Positions 12,665 through 23,068 of a stretch of DNA of 64,000 bases are shown here, piece after piece. The notes under the pieces were generated by a model, which ran no database searches, was not told the origin of the DNA, and was given only the letters and a program-made list of their open reading frames with translations. Each line of letters starts with the position of its first letter. Within the stretch, counting starts at the first letter, position 1. Location of the stretch: assembly GCF_012273895.1 (NCBI RefSeq), contig NC_052129.1, positions 1-64,000 of the forward strand, given 5' to 3'. The translations under genes were made by a program, and so were the position numbers. Source of the DNA: Zerene cesonia. Taxonomy: Eukaryota > Arthropoda > Insecta > Lepidoptera > Pieridae.

Positions 12665-13752
12665 TTAATTGCCCCTAATGCAATTAGACCTGTACACGGA
12701 GACGACGTGCCTTCGGTCCCAACCGTGTTCGGGCCGGGGCTCTTCGTTCATGGTGCAGAATATGTTGTTCTTGAGCTTGGAATGGCGCGTGTACAGCAGG
12801 ACGTGGTAGTTCTCGTAGGAGTTGGAGTCGCTGATGCCGAGCTTGACCCTGATGGGCTTGTGGGACTTGTGCCTCGAGCAGCCGTCGTCGCTGCTCTGCA
12901 GGTACCTCTCAGGCACCGCGCTGCTCGCCTTGTAGCAGGTGACCACGAACGAGTCCACAAGATACCTGTCGCGCCGGTCTTTGTACAGCCCTTTGATGTC
13001 GGGGTCGTACCGCAGCGAGCAGTCTATATCGCCGCGAATGGCCGAGTCCTCCGTCTGCATGTAGATCTTGCTCTCGTCCTGCCAGATGGAGCGGTTGCAC
13101 GGGCTGCGGCCCAGGCTGATGTGCACGTAGACCGGGATAGAGCCTGAGCCCGACCCGGCCATCACGCCCACGAGTATGGCGCAACTAAAATATACCTGAA
13201 ACACGGAAATTTAAGGATTTCTAAATTTTGCAAATAACCACTACGTACCTAGTAAACAAAATATTTTACATTTTCATCATTTATAATTAAAAAAGGCTTT
13301 TATTTGTTGTGACTCTATAATAAACATGACAAAGCATCGGCCAAAGATCAATTTTTTAATAACAGAACACTTTAAGTAATACTAGCTGTGACCCGCGGTT
13401 GAAACCGCGTAAGTCCGTATCCCGTAGGAATATCGGTATAAAAAGTAAAATATGTGTTATTTCAGTTGTCCAGCTATCTACGAAGCAAAATAGTATTATT
13501 ATTCACCAATAGATGTCAGGAAAAAAAACACGAATAAAACACGAATATGACATTATTTCAGTTGTCCAGCTATCTACGAAGCAAAACAGTATTATTATTC
13601 ACCAATAGATGTCAGGAGAAAAAAAAACACGAATAAAACACGAATATGACATTTTCTAAAAAAAAATCCTAGCTAGATCGATTTATCGCCCCCGAAACCC
13701 CCTATATACTAAATTTCATGAAAATCGTTGGAGCCGATTCCGAGATTCCAAT

Positions 13753-13838
<86 letters not shown>

Positions 13839-14001
13839 AGAATTGCTCGTTTAAAGGTATAAGATATAATATAATGGTCCACTTCTATTTGTATTATTGA
13901 AATGGACATCATGTAGTTTCATCAATATTTAGGAAGCAACCAAATGTAATACACATCATTGCAATACATAAGTAGCCGAAGAATCTTACCAAAATTCGCA
14001 T
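12665..14001 (-). CDS. secreted six-cysteine protein, paralog 1 (two exons)
   Basis: Join complement 13990-14001 and 12665-13195, 180 residues. Exon 1 is only ATG plus three codons (MRIL), ending in TTG|GTAAGA; the acceptor is TTTCAG at 13196-13201, phase 0. The join makes a typical signal peptide (basic Arg2, hydrophobic core VYFSCAILVGV, probable cleavage after Ala17). A GTG at 13204 is not the start: it lies in the intron's acceptor tract. After a short GSGSGS linker comes one domain with cysteines at 37, 63, 91, 110, 151 and 176 (three possible disulfides) and conserved LRYDP, VLLYTR and FCTMN motifs. The product is presumably extracellular; no catalytic or known family motif is recognised. 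Its neighbour at 17245-18604 (-) has the same cysteine spacing, exon structure and strand, so the two arose by tandem duplication. The exon is markedly GC-rich against its surroundings and its paralog. The intron carries a 483-bp Helitron. Three CGACTGCC repeats lie 50-85 bp upstream of the ATG. Confidence 0.82.
13382..13864 (-). mobile_element. non-autonomous Helitron in the intron of paralog 1
   Basis: On the - strand it begins TCTTATACCTTTAAACGAGC after a host A and ends CTAG before a host T. A 7-bp hairpin (CGCGGTT/AACCGCG) sits 8 nt inside the 3' end. These are the Helitron hallmarks: TC start, subterminal hairpin, CTRR end, insertion between A and T. Inside are a (TA)n microsatellite (about 13753-13836) and a 96-bp tandem duplication. 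A second copy in the opposite orientation is at 20230-20648. No helicase is encoded. Removing it leaves an intron of about 311 bp, close to the 337-bp intron of the paralog. Confidence 0.82.
13753..13836. repeat. (TA)n microsatellite inside the Helitron
   Basis: Long TA run with one CA interruption. The matching place in the 20.2-kb copy is much shorter (about 20260-20280), so the run has expanded or contracted since transposition. Confidence 0.95.
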
Positions 14002-14799
14002 GATGTTAGTTAAAGATCTCTCCTATCTCGTACTGTAATTGGTCACTGACTACCGACTGCCGAATGTCGACTGCCGACTGCCATCAAACTCCACAGCTAT
14101 ACATAGGTACCTAAAGACTGATAGTTTATAATTTCATTTTAATTATCTTTATTCATATATCGATTAATCTTATAGCAATTTAATGGCATTAATTGTTAGT
14201 TCTGTGATAGTTAATTGTTAGACCACAATTCGATTATAAGGTAACATAAATCGATGTACGATACTAATTAATAAATAAATATTTTTTATTATTACTACTT
14301 ACTGAATATAGCGCCGCAAGATCTGAACCTAAAATATATTAAAATTATACTTACTTTCAATTTTAAATAGTTTGCTAATATTCAATAAGTCACGTCGCGT
14401 GGGTAAGCACTTTTCAGAATCAAACGTGTCGTGACGACTCAACGAATATACAAGTAAAACGGATTTATCATGTTCTTGTATAAGTGTTCTATATATTTTC
14501 TGCTAATCATTTTTGCTGAATAAACACATCTTTTAAACATTCAACGTAGATGTAATATTTTGTGATCAATAATGTTAGTAACAATATATACTGTAGACAG
14601 AAAAGTACATAAAAAATGGAGTTCAGTGCGAATAACTCAATTATTTTATTGAAATAAACTAAAATTCGTTCTGTTTTACAGTAACTCTATGTATCGGTCT
14701 CTTCTTTACGCCTAAACAATTTGAAACCCGAGAAAGGACATACGATCGTTTTTATACCAATCCCACGAGAACGCAAGAAATAAAAGAGAATATTAATTT

Positions 14800-14870
14800 T
14801 GTTTGTTTGTCCGTACCAAAAAAACTTTAAAACTACTAGACCGATTTCTAAAATTCTTTTACTATAAGAA
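14800..14870 (+). mobile_element. Helitron-like remnant
   Basis: It contains the phrase 'gtttgtttgtccgtac ... aactactagaccgat', typical of the 5' half of the short lepidopteran Helitron-like repeats. Both ends have decayed. Confidence 0.35.
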
Positions 14871-16324
14871 AACTTATCCATCAGACTGCTGTATTATACA
14901 TATAAATGGAACAAGTAACAAAAGGTGTCAAAAACTTAGCAACCCGCTCTCATTGCGTTTGCCGGCAAAGCGACGAGCGCACTCTACTGCTAAATCTGAT
15001 TCCGAAATTCACTCCATGATCGAGAATAATGCACGAAATGCTCAACACCTTAGGTACTAACCTGCTTTATGCATAGTATTGAGATAATTGGCATTGAATT
15101 AATATAGCAAAAGTATACAAATTAAAATCACACTGCAATACCTAAAGGTACCTACATTGTTAGTATTAAATTAAATACAAAAAACAGTAACACAATTATA
15201 GTACCACAATGTAAGTATATTTATGTCTCGGTTTTCTAGCAATGTTTAAACATTAAATTTGTAGTTTTTAGTGGTTTAATAGTAATAGGGAAACCTTAGC
15301 ACGATACATCCTGGAACATTTCTTCGTTCCCATGGGAAATTCGATGTTTTCTTTTTTTATTTCATTTACAAAAAAAGTAAAATATGCATTTGTTGGATTG
15401 GGTCTGTGTTATCAAAACTAAATTAATGAATTATATATTTTTGAATGAACTTGACATGCGCCATTTTAAGTGATAAAAGTAGGACCGGCTTTATTATTTC
15501 TAATATGAAATAAGAAATGCCAGACTATTAATATCGAACATAATAAGTATGAAGAGTAAACAGAGAGCGTGGAAAATAGATAAAGAAAATCTGAGAGGAT
15601 CGCACACGCGCCGTAATTGCGTCGCGGGCTCCGACTTCGATATCAATTTGACTTTGTTTCGTTTGAAATCGGGCGGGATCGTTAACGAGATGAAATTCAA
15701 TCTGCACCTACGCTAACTTTTTCCGAGGGTGATGAATTGTGAAAGTTACAGATAATGAAGTGGCAAGTTTTAATTGTGGAGCGATGATCCCGCCGCCCGC
15801 TAATTGCGACCGTTTATCAGGTTACGCTGTATTTTGACTACAGTTAGCTTCGATTTGGTGTTTATTTCAATAATCGACTTCGCCGATTCCGTGCAGGAGC
15901 CATTGACTGTATGGATGAATGAAAATTCTTTTTTGCGTTCTAAAATACATAATATAAAGGCGAACTTATAACTTTTAACAACAAGGCGGCCTTATCTCTT
16001 GGTAGCGTTAGGTTAAGGTAAGTCTAAACAAAACACCGAAACTAAATAGTTGCAGTTACAATGTGTATCATGTAAGAGTGGGGTATTCAATATTATCTTA
16101 TTTTCTGTAGATACGGAGGACAGATAACTAAATATAGTTTAATACCCAAGTTCTAATCGTCTTTAAAAACGTAAAAAAGAGAAAAAAAAAATCACGAGGT
16201 GCGATTCCTGATTCCGGGATCACGAAACCCGCCTAGGGATCAATTTTTTTTCTATTCTTTAAGAATTTCGCGTATAAAATGTTTTCGAAAGTATATCTTC
16301 GGCTTAAAGCAAAATATTTAAATC

Positions 16325-16725
16325 GAGAAAAAAGGTATATCTATATCATTAATGAAAAAAATAAATACGAGGAGCCTAAGAATCGACCCTTGCGGTATTT
16401 CCGATGTAATGACAATACAGTACAAGAAGTATCCGTTAACTACAAAATATTATTTGCGATCTATTAGTGACATAGGAAGAAAAGCATCTCAGCAATTTCC
16501 CAAGAATATCGTTTTACCTAACTTATGTTATAAAATATTGTGATCAACTCTGTCAAATGTCTTTTGGAAATCAGTATAGACAGCATCCACTCGCCTGTCC
16601 CCGATCTCGAACAAGTAGCGTTTTACAAATTGTTTTTGTATAATATGTTTATATTCCGTTTTTTCCTTGTATAGTATTTATATTACTTTTCTTTGGACAT
16701 AATTATGAACTATCCTTTCAAAGCT
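16325..16725 (-). pseudogene. decayed LINE reverse transcriptase (jockey/CR1 type)
   Basis: Read on the - strand in broken frames, the successive reverse-transcriptase landmarks of jockey/CR1-like non-LTR elements appear in order: FERIVHNYV near 16720-16690; VDAVYTDFQKTFDRVDHNIL ending at a TAA (16528-16530), where TDF.K.FD is RT block 3 with a catalytic Asp; a DRK..FVVNGY segment; then TSEIPQGSILR with FINDID at about 16410-16325 (RT block 4). Stops and frameshifts interrupt it, and neither the YxDD block nor the endonuclease is seen. It is a 5'-truncated, long-dead copy in the spacer between the two secreted-protein genes. Confidence 0.8.
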
Positions 16726-16903
16726 TACAGTCTACAATTTTAATATTATTATGTTTGCTTAGAAATTCGTGGTAAAATTTCTCAATAAACAATAATCACA
16801 GAGTTATTCAGTCTTTTACCATGAAGCGTTGGTTAATATTAGGTTTTACTCGAAAGGCGTAAGATTCACCGTAGTCAGATCTTTTAGAGTAAGTAATATT
16901 ACA

Positions 16904-16945
16904 TACTAGCTTTTGCCCGCGGCTTCACATGCGTTACTCCGGATT
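16904..16945 (-). mobile_element. truncated Helitron 3' end
   Basis: ACTAGCTTTTGCCCGCGG on the + strand is the inverted form of the usual 3' end (CCGCGGGCAAAAGCTAG|T). Only about 40 bp remain. Confidence 0.5.
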
Positions 16946-17169
16946 AGTTTAATAGATATTATTGTACATATAAACCTTCATCTTGAATCCAAAAAAAACA
17001 ATCAAAATTGTTTTTGCTTCGACGCAGTGACAAATACAAACAAATGTTTCGATGCAAAAATACCACAATAAGAAACTTTTATTATTAAGGTATGCGTAAA
17101 TATGTATAGTTAAATAGTATGCTGTATAATTGTACACAACGGAATAAAACGCAAACTTCAATTAAATAT

Positions 17170-17175
17170 TTTATT
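17170..17175 (-). terminator. poly(A) signal of secreted-protein gene 2
   Basis: TTTATT on the + strand is AATAAA on the - strand, about 70 nt past the TGA stop at 17245-17247. Confidence 0.6.
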
Positions 17176-17244
17176 ATGCATTTTAATAAACGTGATTTAT
17201 GTTTTATAAACAATAACAAGTGTTTGATACTTTCATATTGAATT

Positions 17245-18604
17245 TCAAGAACTTTGTCGTACGCACATTGTTCTATAAACAGCCGATAAAAATTTTCCTC
17301 CTTTCACTCTTATACCAGTTTTTGGTTCTTGATTCATCGTGCAGAATGTATCGTCCTTAAAACGAGAATTACGCGTATACAATAACACGTCGTAATCTTT
17401 AGTTTTCTGGTACGAGCTCATACGGACATTAATAATTACAGGTTTGAAATGTGGTTTGTATTTACTGCAGTCGTTGACGCTTCTCACCAGGTTTGTGTCT
17501 GACGGGAGAGCGCCCGGAGCGAGCCTCCAGCAATGCACGCGGAATGCTTCTACGACGTACTTTTTATTTTGATTGCTGTAGTGCTGTTTCATATTTGGGT
17601 CGTATCTCAACGTGCATTGTATTTTATTCTTCAATTTTTTATTTGTTTCTACATACACTCTACTTTCAGAAATAAATTCGGTATGTACGCATGGATTACG
17701 ACGCAGATTTATTGGCACGTAAATTGCAGTAGCAGGACTTTGATTATATATCCAAGAGTTACCTTCCTCTTCACCACTGTTAGGTTCACTATCTTCCCTG
17801 CTCTTAGATTTACTATCTTCCCCACTCTTGGGTTCACTATCTTCCCCACTTTTAGATTTACTATCTTCTCCACTCTTGGGTTCACTATCTTCCCCACTTT
17901 TAGATTTATTGTCTTCCCCACTCTTAGATTTACTATCTTCTCCACTCTTGGGTTCACTATCTTCCCCACTTTTAGATTTATTGTCTTCCCTACTCTTAGA
18001 TTTACTATCTTCTCCACTCTTGGGTTCACTATCTTCCCCACTCTTAGATTTATTATCTTCACCACTCTTAGATTTACTATCGCTTATTGGCTTAGAGCTA
18101 TCGTCTTCTGGACTTTTAGAATTACCACCTCCTTCTGCGGAGTCTATTTCTCCACCGCTATTTGCGTCGTGTCCATCCCCTTCATCCAGAGAAAGGTCTT
18201 CATCTGATTTAGATCCCTTAAAAATGCTAATGCACAGCAACAAAACGAGGCAAACCTTAAAAGTAAATATAATATAAATAGATGATAATATGAATAATGA
18301 AATTAGTGAGCAATATTAATGGGCGTATCATTCTCAGATTAGGGATACATATTGTATTGACAAAGTAAAATTGTCGTTCATGCAATTTATAAAGTTGTAT
18401 TTTTATCTCAGATAACTAGTGCATTCGTATTTTATTATTATTTTACACAAATACATTCACATGAATGCTTTATGTGCTCGGTATATGTGGTTTTCAATAC
18501 TTCTCGTAACTTGTTTTTATATAAAAGACAATTAGTCTAAGAATATTGAACCGTCAGCTACTTTTTATTTCTAATATGACATTTACACTCACCCGGAGAC
18601 GCAT
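17245..18604 (-). CDS. secreted six-cysteine protein with octapeptide repeats, paralog 2
   Basis: Join complement 18593-18604 and 17245-18255, 340 residues. Exon 1 encodes MRLR and ends CGG|GTGAGT; exon 2 starts after TTTTAAG, phase 0, so the spliced N-terminus (MRLRVCLVLLLCISIF) is a good signal peptide. The TTG at 18243 is inside that peptide, not a start. Residues about 19-63 are acidic and Ser/Gly-rich. Residues 64-167 are 13 tandem octads of the type SKSKSGED, NKSKSGED and SEPKSGED. Residues about 180-340 form the domain shared with paralog 1, with cysteines at 193, 218, 246, 267, 309 and 335 and the motifs LRYDP, VLLYTR and FCTMNxEP. Each octad carries S-[G/R]-E, a fit to the S-x-E consensus of secretory-pathway kinases. 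Function is unknown; an extracellular or secretion-product role is inferred. A TATA box lies about 40 bp upstream of the ATG. The gene is far more AT-rich than paralog 1. Confidence 0.85.
17767..18078 (-). repeat. 24-bp coding tandem repeat, 13 units
   Basis: Thirteen in-frame 24-bp units encode octads ending in SGED (or SRED, SGEE). For the first nine units the order is three-fold (SKSKS.ED, NKSKSGED, SEPKSGED), a 72-bp higher-order unit repeated three times; the last four alternate SKSKS/SEP. The pattern points to duplication by unequal exchange or slippage of a 72-bp block, and the length may vary between individuals. Confidence 0.95.
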
Positions 18605-18642
18605 GTCGTTAGAATCAACATCCATTCGTGATTGATGCAATC

Positions 18643-18649
18643 TTTTATA
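18643..18649 (-). promoter_or_regulatory. TATA box of secreted-protein gene 2
   Basis: TATAAAA on the - strand (TTTTATA on +) lies 39-45 nt before the ATG at 18604. Initiation about 30 nt downstream would leave a 5' UTR of only some 10-20 nt. Confidence 0.55.
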
Positions 18650-19004
18650 AGAAGTCACCATTTATCTAATTATGTTTTAACGACTATGACAACATTTCTA
18701 ATTGATATTGCATATGAATTAAATTACTTCCTTTTTTAGATTTTCCATAATTGATTTCACATTAGTAATAGATTTCCATTAGATTTGAGCAAGATTTCTT
18801 TAACGATGACCGGTTGTATGGTGCGAGCAGAATGGAAATGATGATTTCATTACAGCCTTTCAGCACACTTTGCAGATAAGTCGTACATATATAAGATATA
18901 ATTACGTATAGTAGGATGCATACTGCGGTAATACCACCTTACCTAAGAGAAACATTAACCGGAATCCATTTTCATTACCATTTGTAGAGACCAACGTTGG
19001 TCGC

Positions 19005-19080
19005 AACTCACCTTAGTTCTGCTAACTCACCTTAGTTCCTCTAACTCACCTTAGTTCTGCTAACTCACCTTAGTTCTGTA
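19005..19080. repeat. 19-bp tandem repeat, four copies
   Basis: Four consecutive copies of AACTCACCTTAGTTCTGCT start at 19005, 19024, 19043 and 19062, with very few substitutions. The exact 19-bp spacing indicates recent slippage. Confidence 0.95.
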
Positions 19081-19458
19081 CAACCTACGATCGATTTGTC
19101 AAATTATATACATATTGATATATATTTCATGGGAAATTTTAAATCACTTTGATTCAATCTTTTTTTGTAAAGCTGACTTATTTTAAAATGTTAAGCATAT
19201 TAAGAATATTGTGCCGCCTATATACGCCTATAATTAGTACTTACATGTGCCGAACCGGCAGTTTTTGTTATGGTTATGTCTTAATATACTGTGTGTGTGC
19301 TGTTGATATCCCAATAAATTCCTATGTATTTGTAAATTGTTATTTCAAAACTCGTTAACAAACAAACGAGTAAGTAGAAACTAAACAAACGTTAGGCATG
19401 CGGGAAGCGCGTAGTTGCATAGTTTTAAAGGGAATTGTCAGGCCGTGTGTTTATATGG

Positions 19459-19506
19459 GCAGGCGACAGGCGACAGGCGGCAGGCGGCAGGCGGCAGGCG
19501 GCAGGG
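19459..19506. repeat. 7-bp GGCAGGC-type minisatellite
   Basis: About six to seven units alternate GGCGACA and GGCGGCA. Confidence 0.9.
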
Positions 19507-19705
19507 ACGGTACAAGCGGCGCCAATAAAATAAAAGCGAGAAGTGAGGCGCGGAGCTGAAGCGTGTCCTCAAATATTTATGAAGCACTCAGAGGCGATCG
19601 CTTTCGCCGCGTACCACGGGAGGCGGCTGAGCGGCGACTGATACTGCCGGGGCGTTTGCGAACATTCTACTCCCATGCACAGAACTGCAAAAGCTACATT
19701 GAGAA

Positions 19706-19805
19706 TCTTTTTTTATGTCGTCGTCGGCAATGGAGCTGGTGGGTCGTCTGATGGTGAGCGCTATCACCGCTTATGAACATTAGGAGAGGCGAAGGGTTAA
19801 TTGTG
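19706..19805 (-). mobile_element. SINE-like A-tailed repeat (family A), partial
   Basis: It shares 'ctgatggtgagcgctatcaccgc' and the T-rich flank with seven other copies in the window. In sense orientation the family begins near a GTCGAGCACGCTTCGGCACG motif and ends GTGATAGCG..CTATGACATAAAAAA, so this copy lies on the - strand. Only the 3' part is kept. Confidence 0.7.
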
Positions 19806-20229
19806 TTCTTCCTGTATAATAAGTAAAATATATAAGCAAGAGGTTCTCGCCGCAGTCTCCGCGACTAGAGATCGGTTCGAATCAGGCCGAGGCGCGCCGC
19901 GGCGCAGAGCTAGCGCGCGATAAATGTTGCAGTGCCGATGTTATACACATCCCAAATAAATTGACTCTCTCTCAAGCACGACCGAATTGTGCATCAAATT
20001 TTTAAGAGCCACTTTACTAACATGTTATTTGCTTGAGAGGTTTTTTTTGTGTATTAAGAATTTACATGAAGGTTGCGTCTATAGTAACATATACCTGCGA
20101 TATGATATAAATAATATGTAATGTAAATGCTCATTACTATTTATTTTCCAAGCTTTGCCTTATTTAGCATTGTATATAGTAAGAAATAATTGTGAAAAAT
20201 TAATATTCCATCAAACAACAAAACACTAA

Positions 20230-20648
20230 TCTTATACCTTTAAACGAGCAATTCTTGTATATATATATATATATATATAATTGGAATCTCGGAATCGGCT
20301 CCCACGATTTTCATGAAATTTAGTATTTAGGGGTTTTCGGGGGCGATAAATCGATCTAGCTAGGAATTTTTTTTAGAAAATGTCATATTCGTGTTTTATT
20401 CGTGTTTTTTTTTCCTGACATCTATTGATGAATAATAATACTATTTTGCTTCGTAGATAGCTGGACAACTGAAATAATGTCATATTCGTGTTTTATTCGT
20501 GTTTTTTTTTCCTGACATCCATTGGTGAATAATAATACTATTTTGCTTCGTAGATAGCTGGACAACTGAAATAAAACATAGGCACTTTTTATACCGATAT
20601 TCCTACGGGATACGGACTTACGCGGTTTCAACCGCGGGTCACAGCTAG
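20230..20648 (+). mobile_element. non-autonomous Helitron, second copy
   Basis: It begins TCTTATACCTTTAAACGAGC after A and ends CTAG before T, with the same 7-bp CGCGGTT/AACCGCG hairpin before the end. It is inverted relative to the intronic copy at 13382-13864 and shares its internal 96-97-bp tandem duplication, so both descend from one duplicated source. Confidence 0.85.
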
Positions 20649-22068
20649 TAAAATATTATGATGATCCCACATTTTATTCAAATGTGAGTAAAAAAGACTA
20701 AAGAGTAAGATAAGATAAGATAAGATGGCATTACACGTTTGTTTGTTTTGTCAGCATCGGTAATTTTAATGCGAATATTTTATTGAAACAGAATGAAAAT
20801 CTGTGCATTAGTTAGCAGTACAGTAGTAGTAGTAGAAACAGCGTATAACTTTGTTTTTAACCGACTTCCAAAAACGAAAATGAGCAATTCCTATGTTCGT
20901 CTCAATTTTTTTTTTTTTTGTATGCTACACCATATTTTCGGCAATTGTTAAACCTAAGTTAGAAATTTTTATTTAGTTAGAAAGAGTATAGTAATCCGGA
21001 CATGATCCCTTTGATTGATTAAATCATAACAGCCCCTCCTCGATTCCATGCAGCAGCAGCCATGTCTGAGGGAAATTGGCTCCTGGCGAGGAAACTTCTC
21101 ATGCTGAACAGCCCAGAATGTACTTTTTGTTACTTGCGTGTAATTAATTAATTACTGTTATTGGATAATGTCAAATGCCAACGTATTAGAAAACATCGGT
21201 TCATTGAACAAATTACTTGGAAATCGTCGTAGGTTGAGAACGTGCAAGTCGTCGCTACATTAAGTTAGGGAAAAGGCAAAAATAAACAGCTGAAGGAAAT
21301 TGTAAATATCGTCACGTAGGTTATCTGCCGAGATAGGCGCGATATAAAGTGTTTCAAACCGAGACATTCTCTTTAGATTAGAAAATATTTCACGAAACCG
21401 AATATAAGTTCATTCACGTAATAATCTCCTCATAAATTGTTAAAAGACTTACTTGGCTTCGTATCAAATTCACTTTTTCAAAGAATACCAGTTTAACTTT
21501 TAAAACTAAGTTATTATGGTCACAGAGGAGTTATAACTCAAATTTCATGAAATTAACTTCATAAAATGAGTCGTAATTTAATTTAAATGTAAAAGGGAGC
21601 ACCTGTAGTAGTGGCGAGTCCTGGGCAGTGGGTAGTGGGTCAGCTTCATAACTGACGTGGACATAAAAACATTTGAGACTGGAACAGTAACACATGCACA
21701 TTATGTATAATGTAGACATGGTACAGGTATGGTACAGGTAAGACAACAGGTATGTTTTTCGTTGAAATTTTTGTTTTTTTTCGACAAAAAAGTGATTAGC
21801 TCCCATAGCCATTGTCCTTGGGCCGATCCCAATAAAGGGGCACAACAACGATCGATGGATGATTTTAATTAAATAGCCGCTCCGAACCTCGCGGCGGAGA
21901 CCCGGCGGCCTTTTAACAACGTCATTGTTTTAATCATGTCCGGGACAAGATTCATTGCAGTCTCGATTTAAGATGGCGGCATGTAAGAGGCTCCTAATCT
22001 AGTCATGTATCTATCTGTAAATTATCAATTGTTGAGAAATTTTGAAAGAATAAAAAAAATTTGATCAC
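20649..22068. other. non-coding region
   Basis: No gene is seen. It has a GATAAG run, then 'ttttaaccgacttccaaaaacg' near 20870, a phrase common in lepidopteran repeats. The stretch ends at a gap with SINE-like sequence on its edge. Confidence 0.4.
20706..20726. repeat. GATAA pentamer run
   Basis: Four tandem AGATA units create four overlapping GATA-factor sites (GATAAG). It may be no more than a microsatellite. Confidence 0.8.
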
Positions 22069-23068
22069 NNNNNNNNNNNNNNNNNNNNNNNNNNNNNNNN
22101 NNNNNNNNNNNNNNNNNNNNNNNNNNNNNNNNNNNNNNNNNNNNNNNNNNNNNNNNNNNNNNNNNNNNNNNNNNNNNNNNNNNNNNNNNNNNNNNNNNNN
22201 NNNNNNNNNNNNNNNNNNNNNNNNNNNNNNNNNNNNNNNNNNNNNNNNNNNNNNNNNNNNNNNNNNNNNNNNNNNNNNNNNNNNNNNNNNNNNNNNNNNN
22301 NNNNNNNNNNNNNNNNNNNNNNNNNNNNNNNNNNNNNNNNNNNNNNNNNNNNNNNNNNNNNNNNNNNNNNNNNNNNNNNNNNNNNNNNNNNNNNNNNNNN
22401 NNNNNNNNNNNNNNNNNNNNNNNNNNNNNNNNNNNNNNNNNNNNNNNNNNNNNNNNNNNNNNNNNNNNNNNNNNNNNNNNNNNNNNNNNNNNNNNNNNNN
22501 NNNNNNNNNNNNNNNNNNNNNNNNNNNNNNNNNNNNNNNNNNNNNNNNNNNNNNNNNNNNNNNNNNNNNNNNNNNNNNNNNNNNNNNNNNNNNNNNNNNN
22601 NNNNNNNNNNNNNNNNNNNNNNNNNNNNNNNNNNNNNNNNNNNNNNNNNNNNNNNNNNNNNNNNNNNNNNNNNNNNNNNNNNNNNNNNNNNNNNNNNNNN
22701 NNNNNNNNNNNNNNNNNNNNNNNNNNNNNNNNNNNNNNNNNNNNNNNNNNNNNNNNNNNNNNNNNNNNNNNNNNNNNNNNNNNNNNNNNNNNNNNNNNNN
22801 NNNNNNNNNNNNNNNNNNNNNNNNNNNNNNNNNNNNNNNNNNNNNNNNNNNNNNNNNNNNNNNNNNNNNNNNNNNNNNNNNNNNNNNNNNNNNNNNNNNN
22901 NNNNNNNNNNNNNNNNNNNNNNNNNNNNNNNNNNNNNNNNNNNNNNNNNNNNNNNNNNNNNNNNNNNNNNNNNNNNNNNNNNNNNNNNNNNNNNNNNNNN
23001 NNNNNNNNNNNNNNNNNNNNNNNNNNNNNNNNNNNNNNNNNNNNNNNNNNNNNNNNNNNNNNNNNNNN
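22069..23068. other. assembly gap (1000 N)
   Basis: A placeholder of fixed size. Both edges carry pieces of the tRNA-derived SINE/tail family ('aaatttgatcac' before, 'ctaaggggcacc' and 'atttcaatgctataaaac' after), so a repeat probably broke the assembly. Confidence 0.97.

Larger units (their letters stand above)
14110..17169. other. spacer between the paralogous genes
   Basis: AT-rich, with no intact gene. It holds a Helitron-like remnant near 14800-14870, a dead LINE at 16325-16725, and a truncated Helitron 3' end at 16904-16945. A fragment near 16199-16245 ('gattccgggatcac...gggatcaa') resembles the tRNA-derived SINE family. No third paralog or relic was found. Confidence 0.45.
18700..20229. 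other. non-coding region with tandem repeats
   Basis: No gene is seen. Contents are a 19-bp tandem repeat, a 7-bp GGCAGGC repeat and an inverted SINE-like copy, listed separately, within moderately GC-rich sequence around 19400-19930. Confidence 0.45.

Noticed and set aside
12707..13147. 146-codon frame on the + strand over paralog 1
   Set aside because: Antisense shadow of a GC-rich coding exon. The - strand frame has the signal peptide, splice sites and a homologous neighbour.
13709..13912. Frames with alternating Tyr-Ile
   Set aside because: Translation of the (TA)n microsatellite inside the intronic Helitron.
17533..18277. Frames on the + strand and alternative - frames over the octapeptide array (repeats such as SSPLLDLL and VGKIVNPRVEK)
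   Set aside because: The 24-bp period is a multiple of three, so every frame looks repetitive. Only the - strand frame is joined to the cysteine domain and signal peptide.
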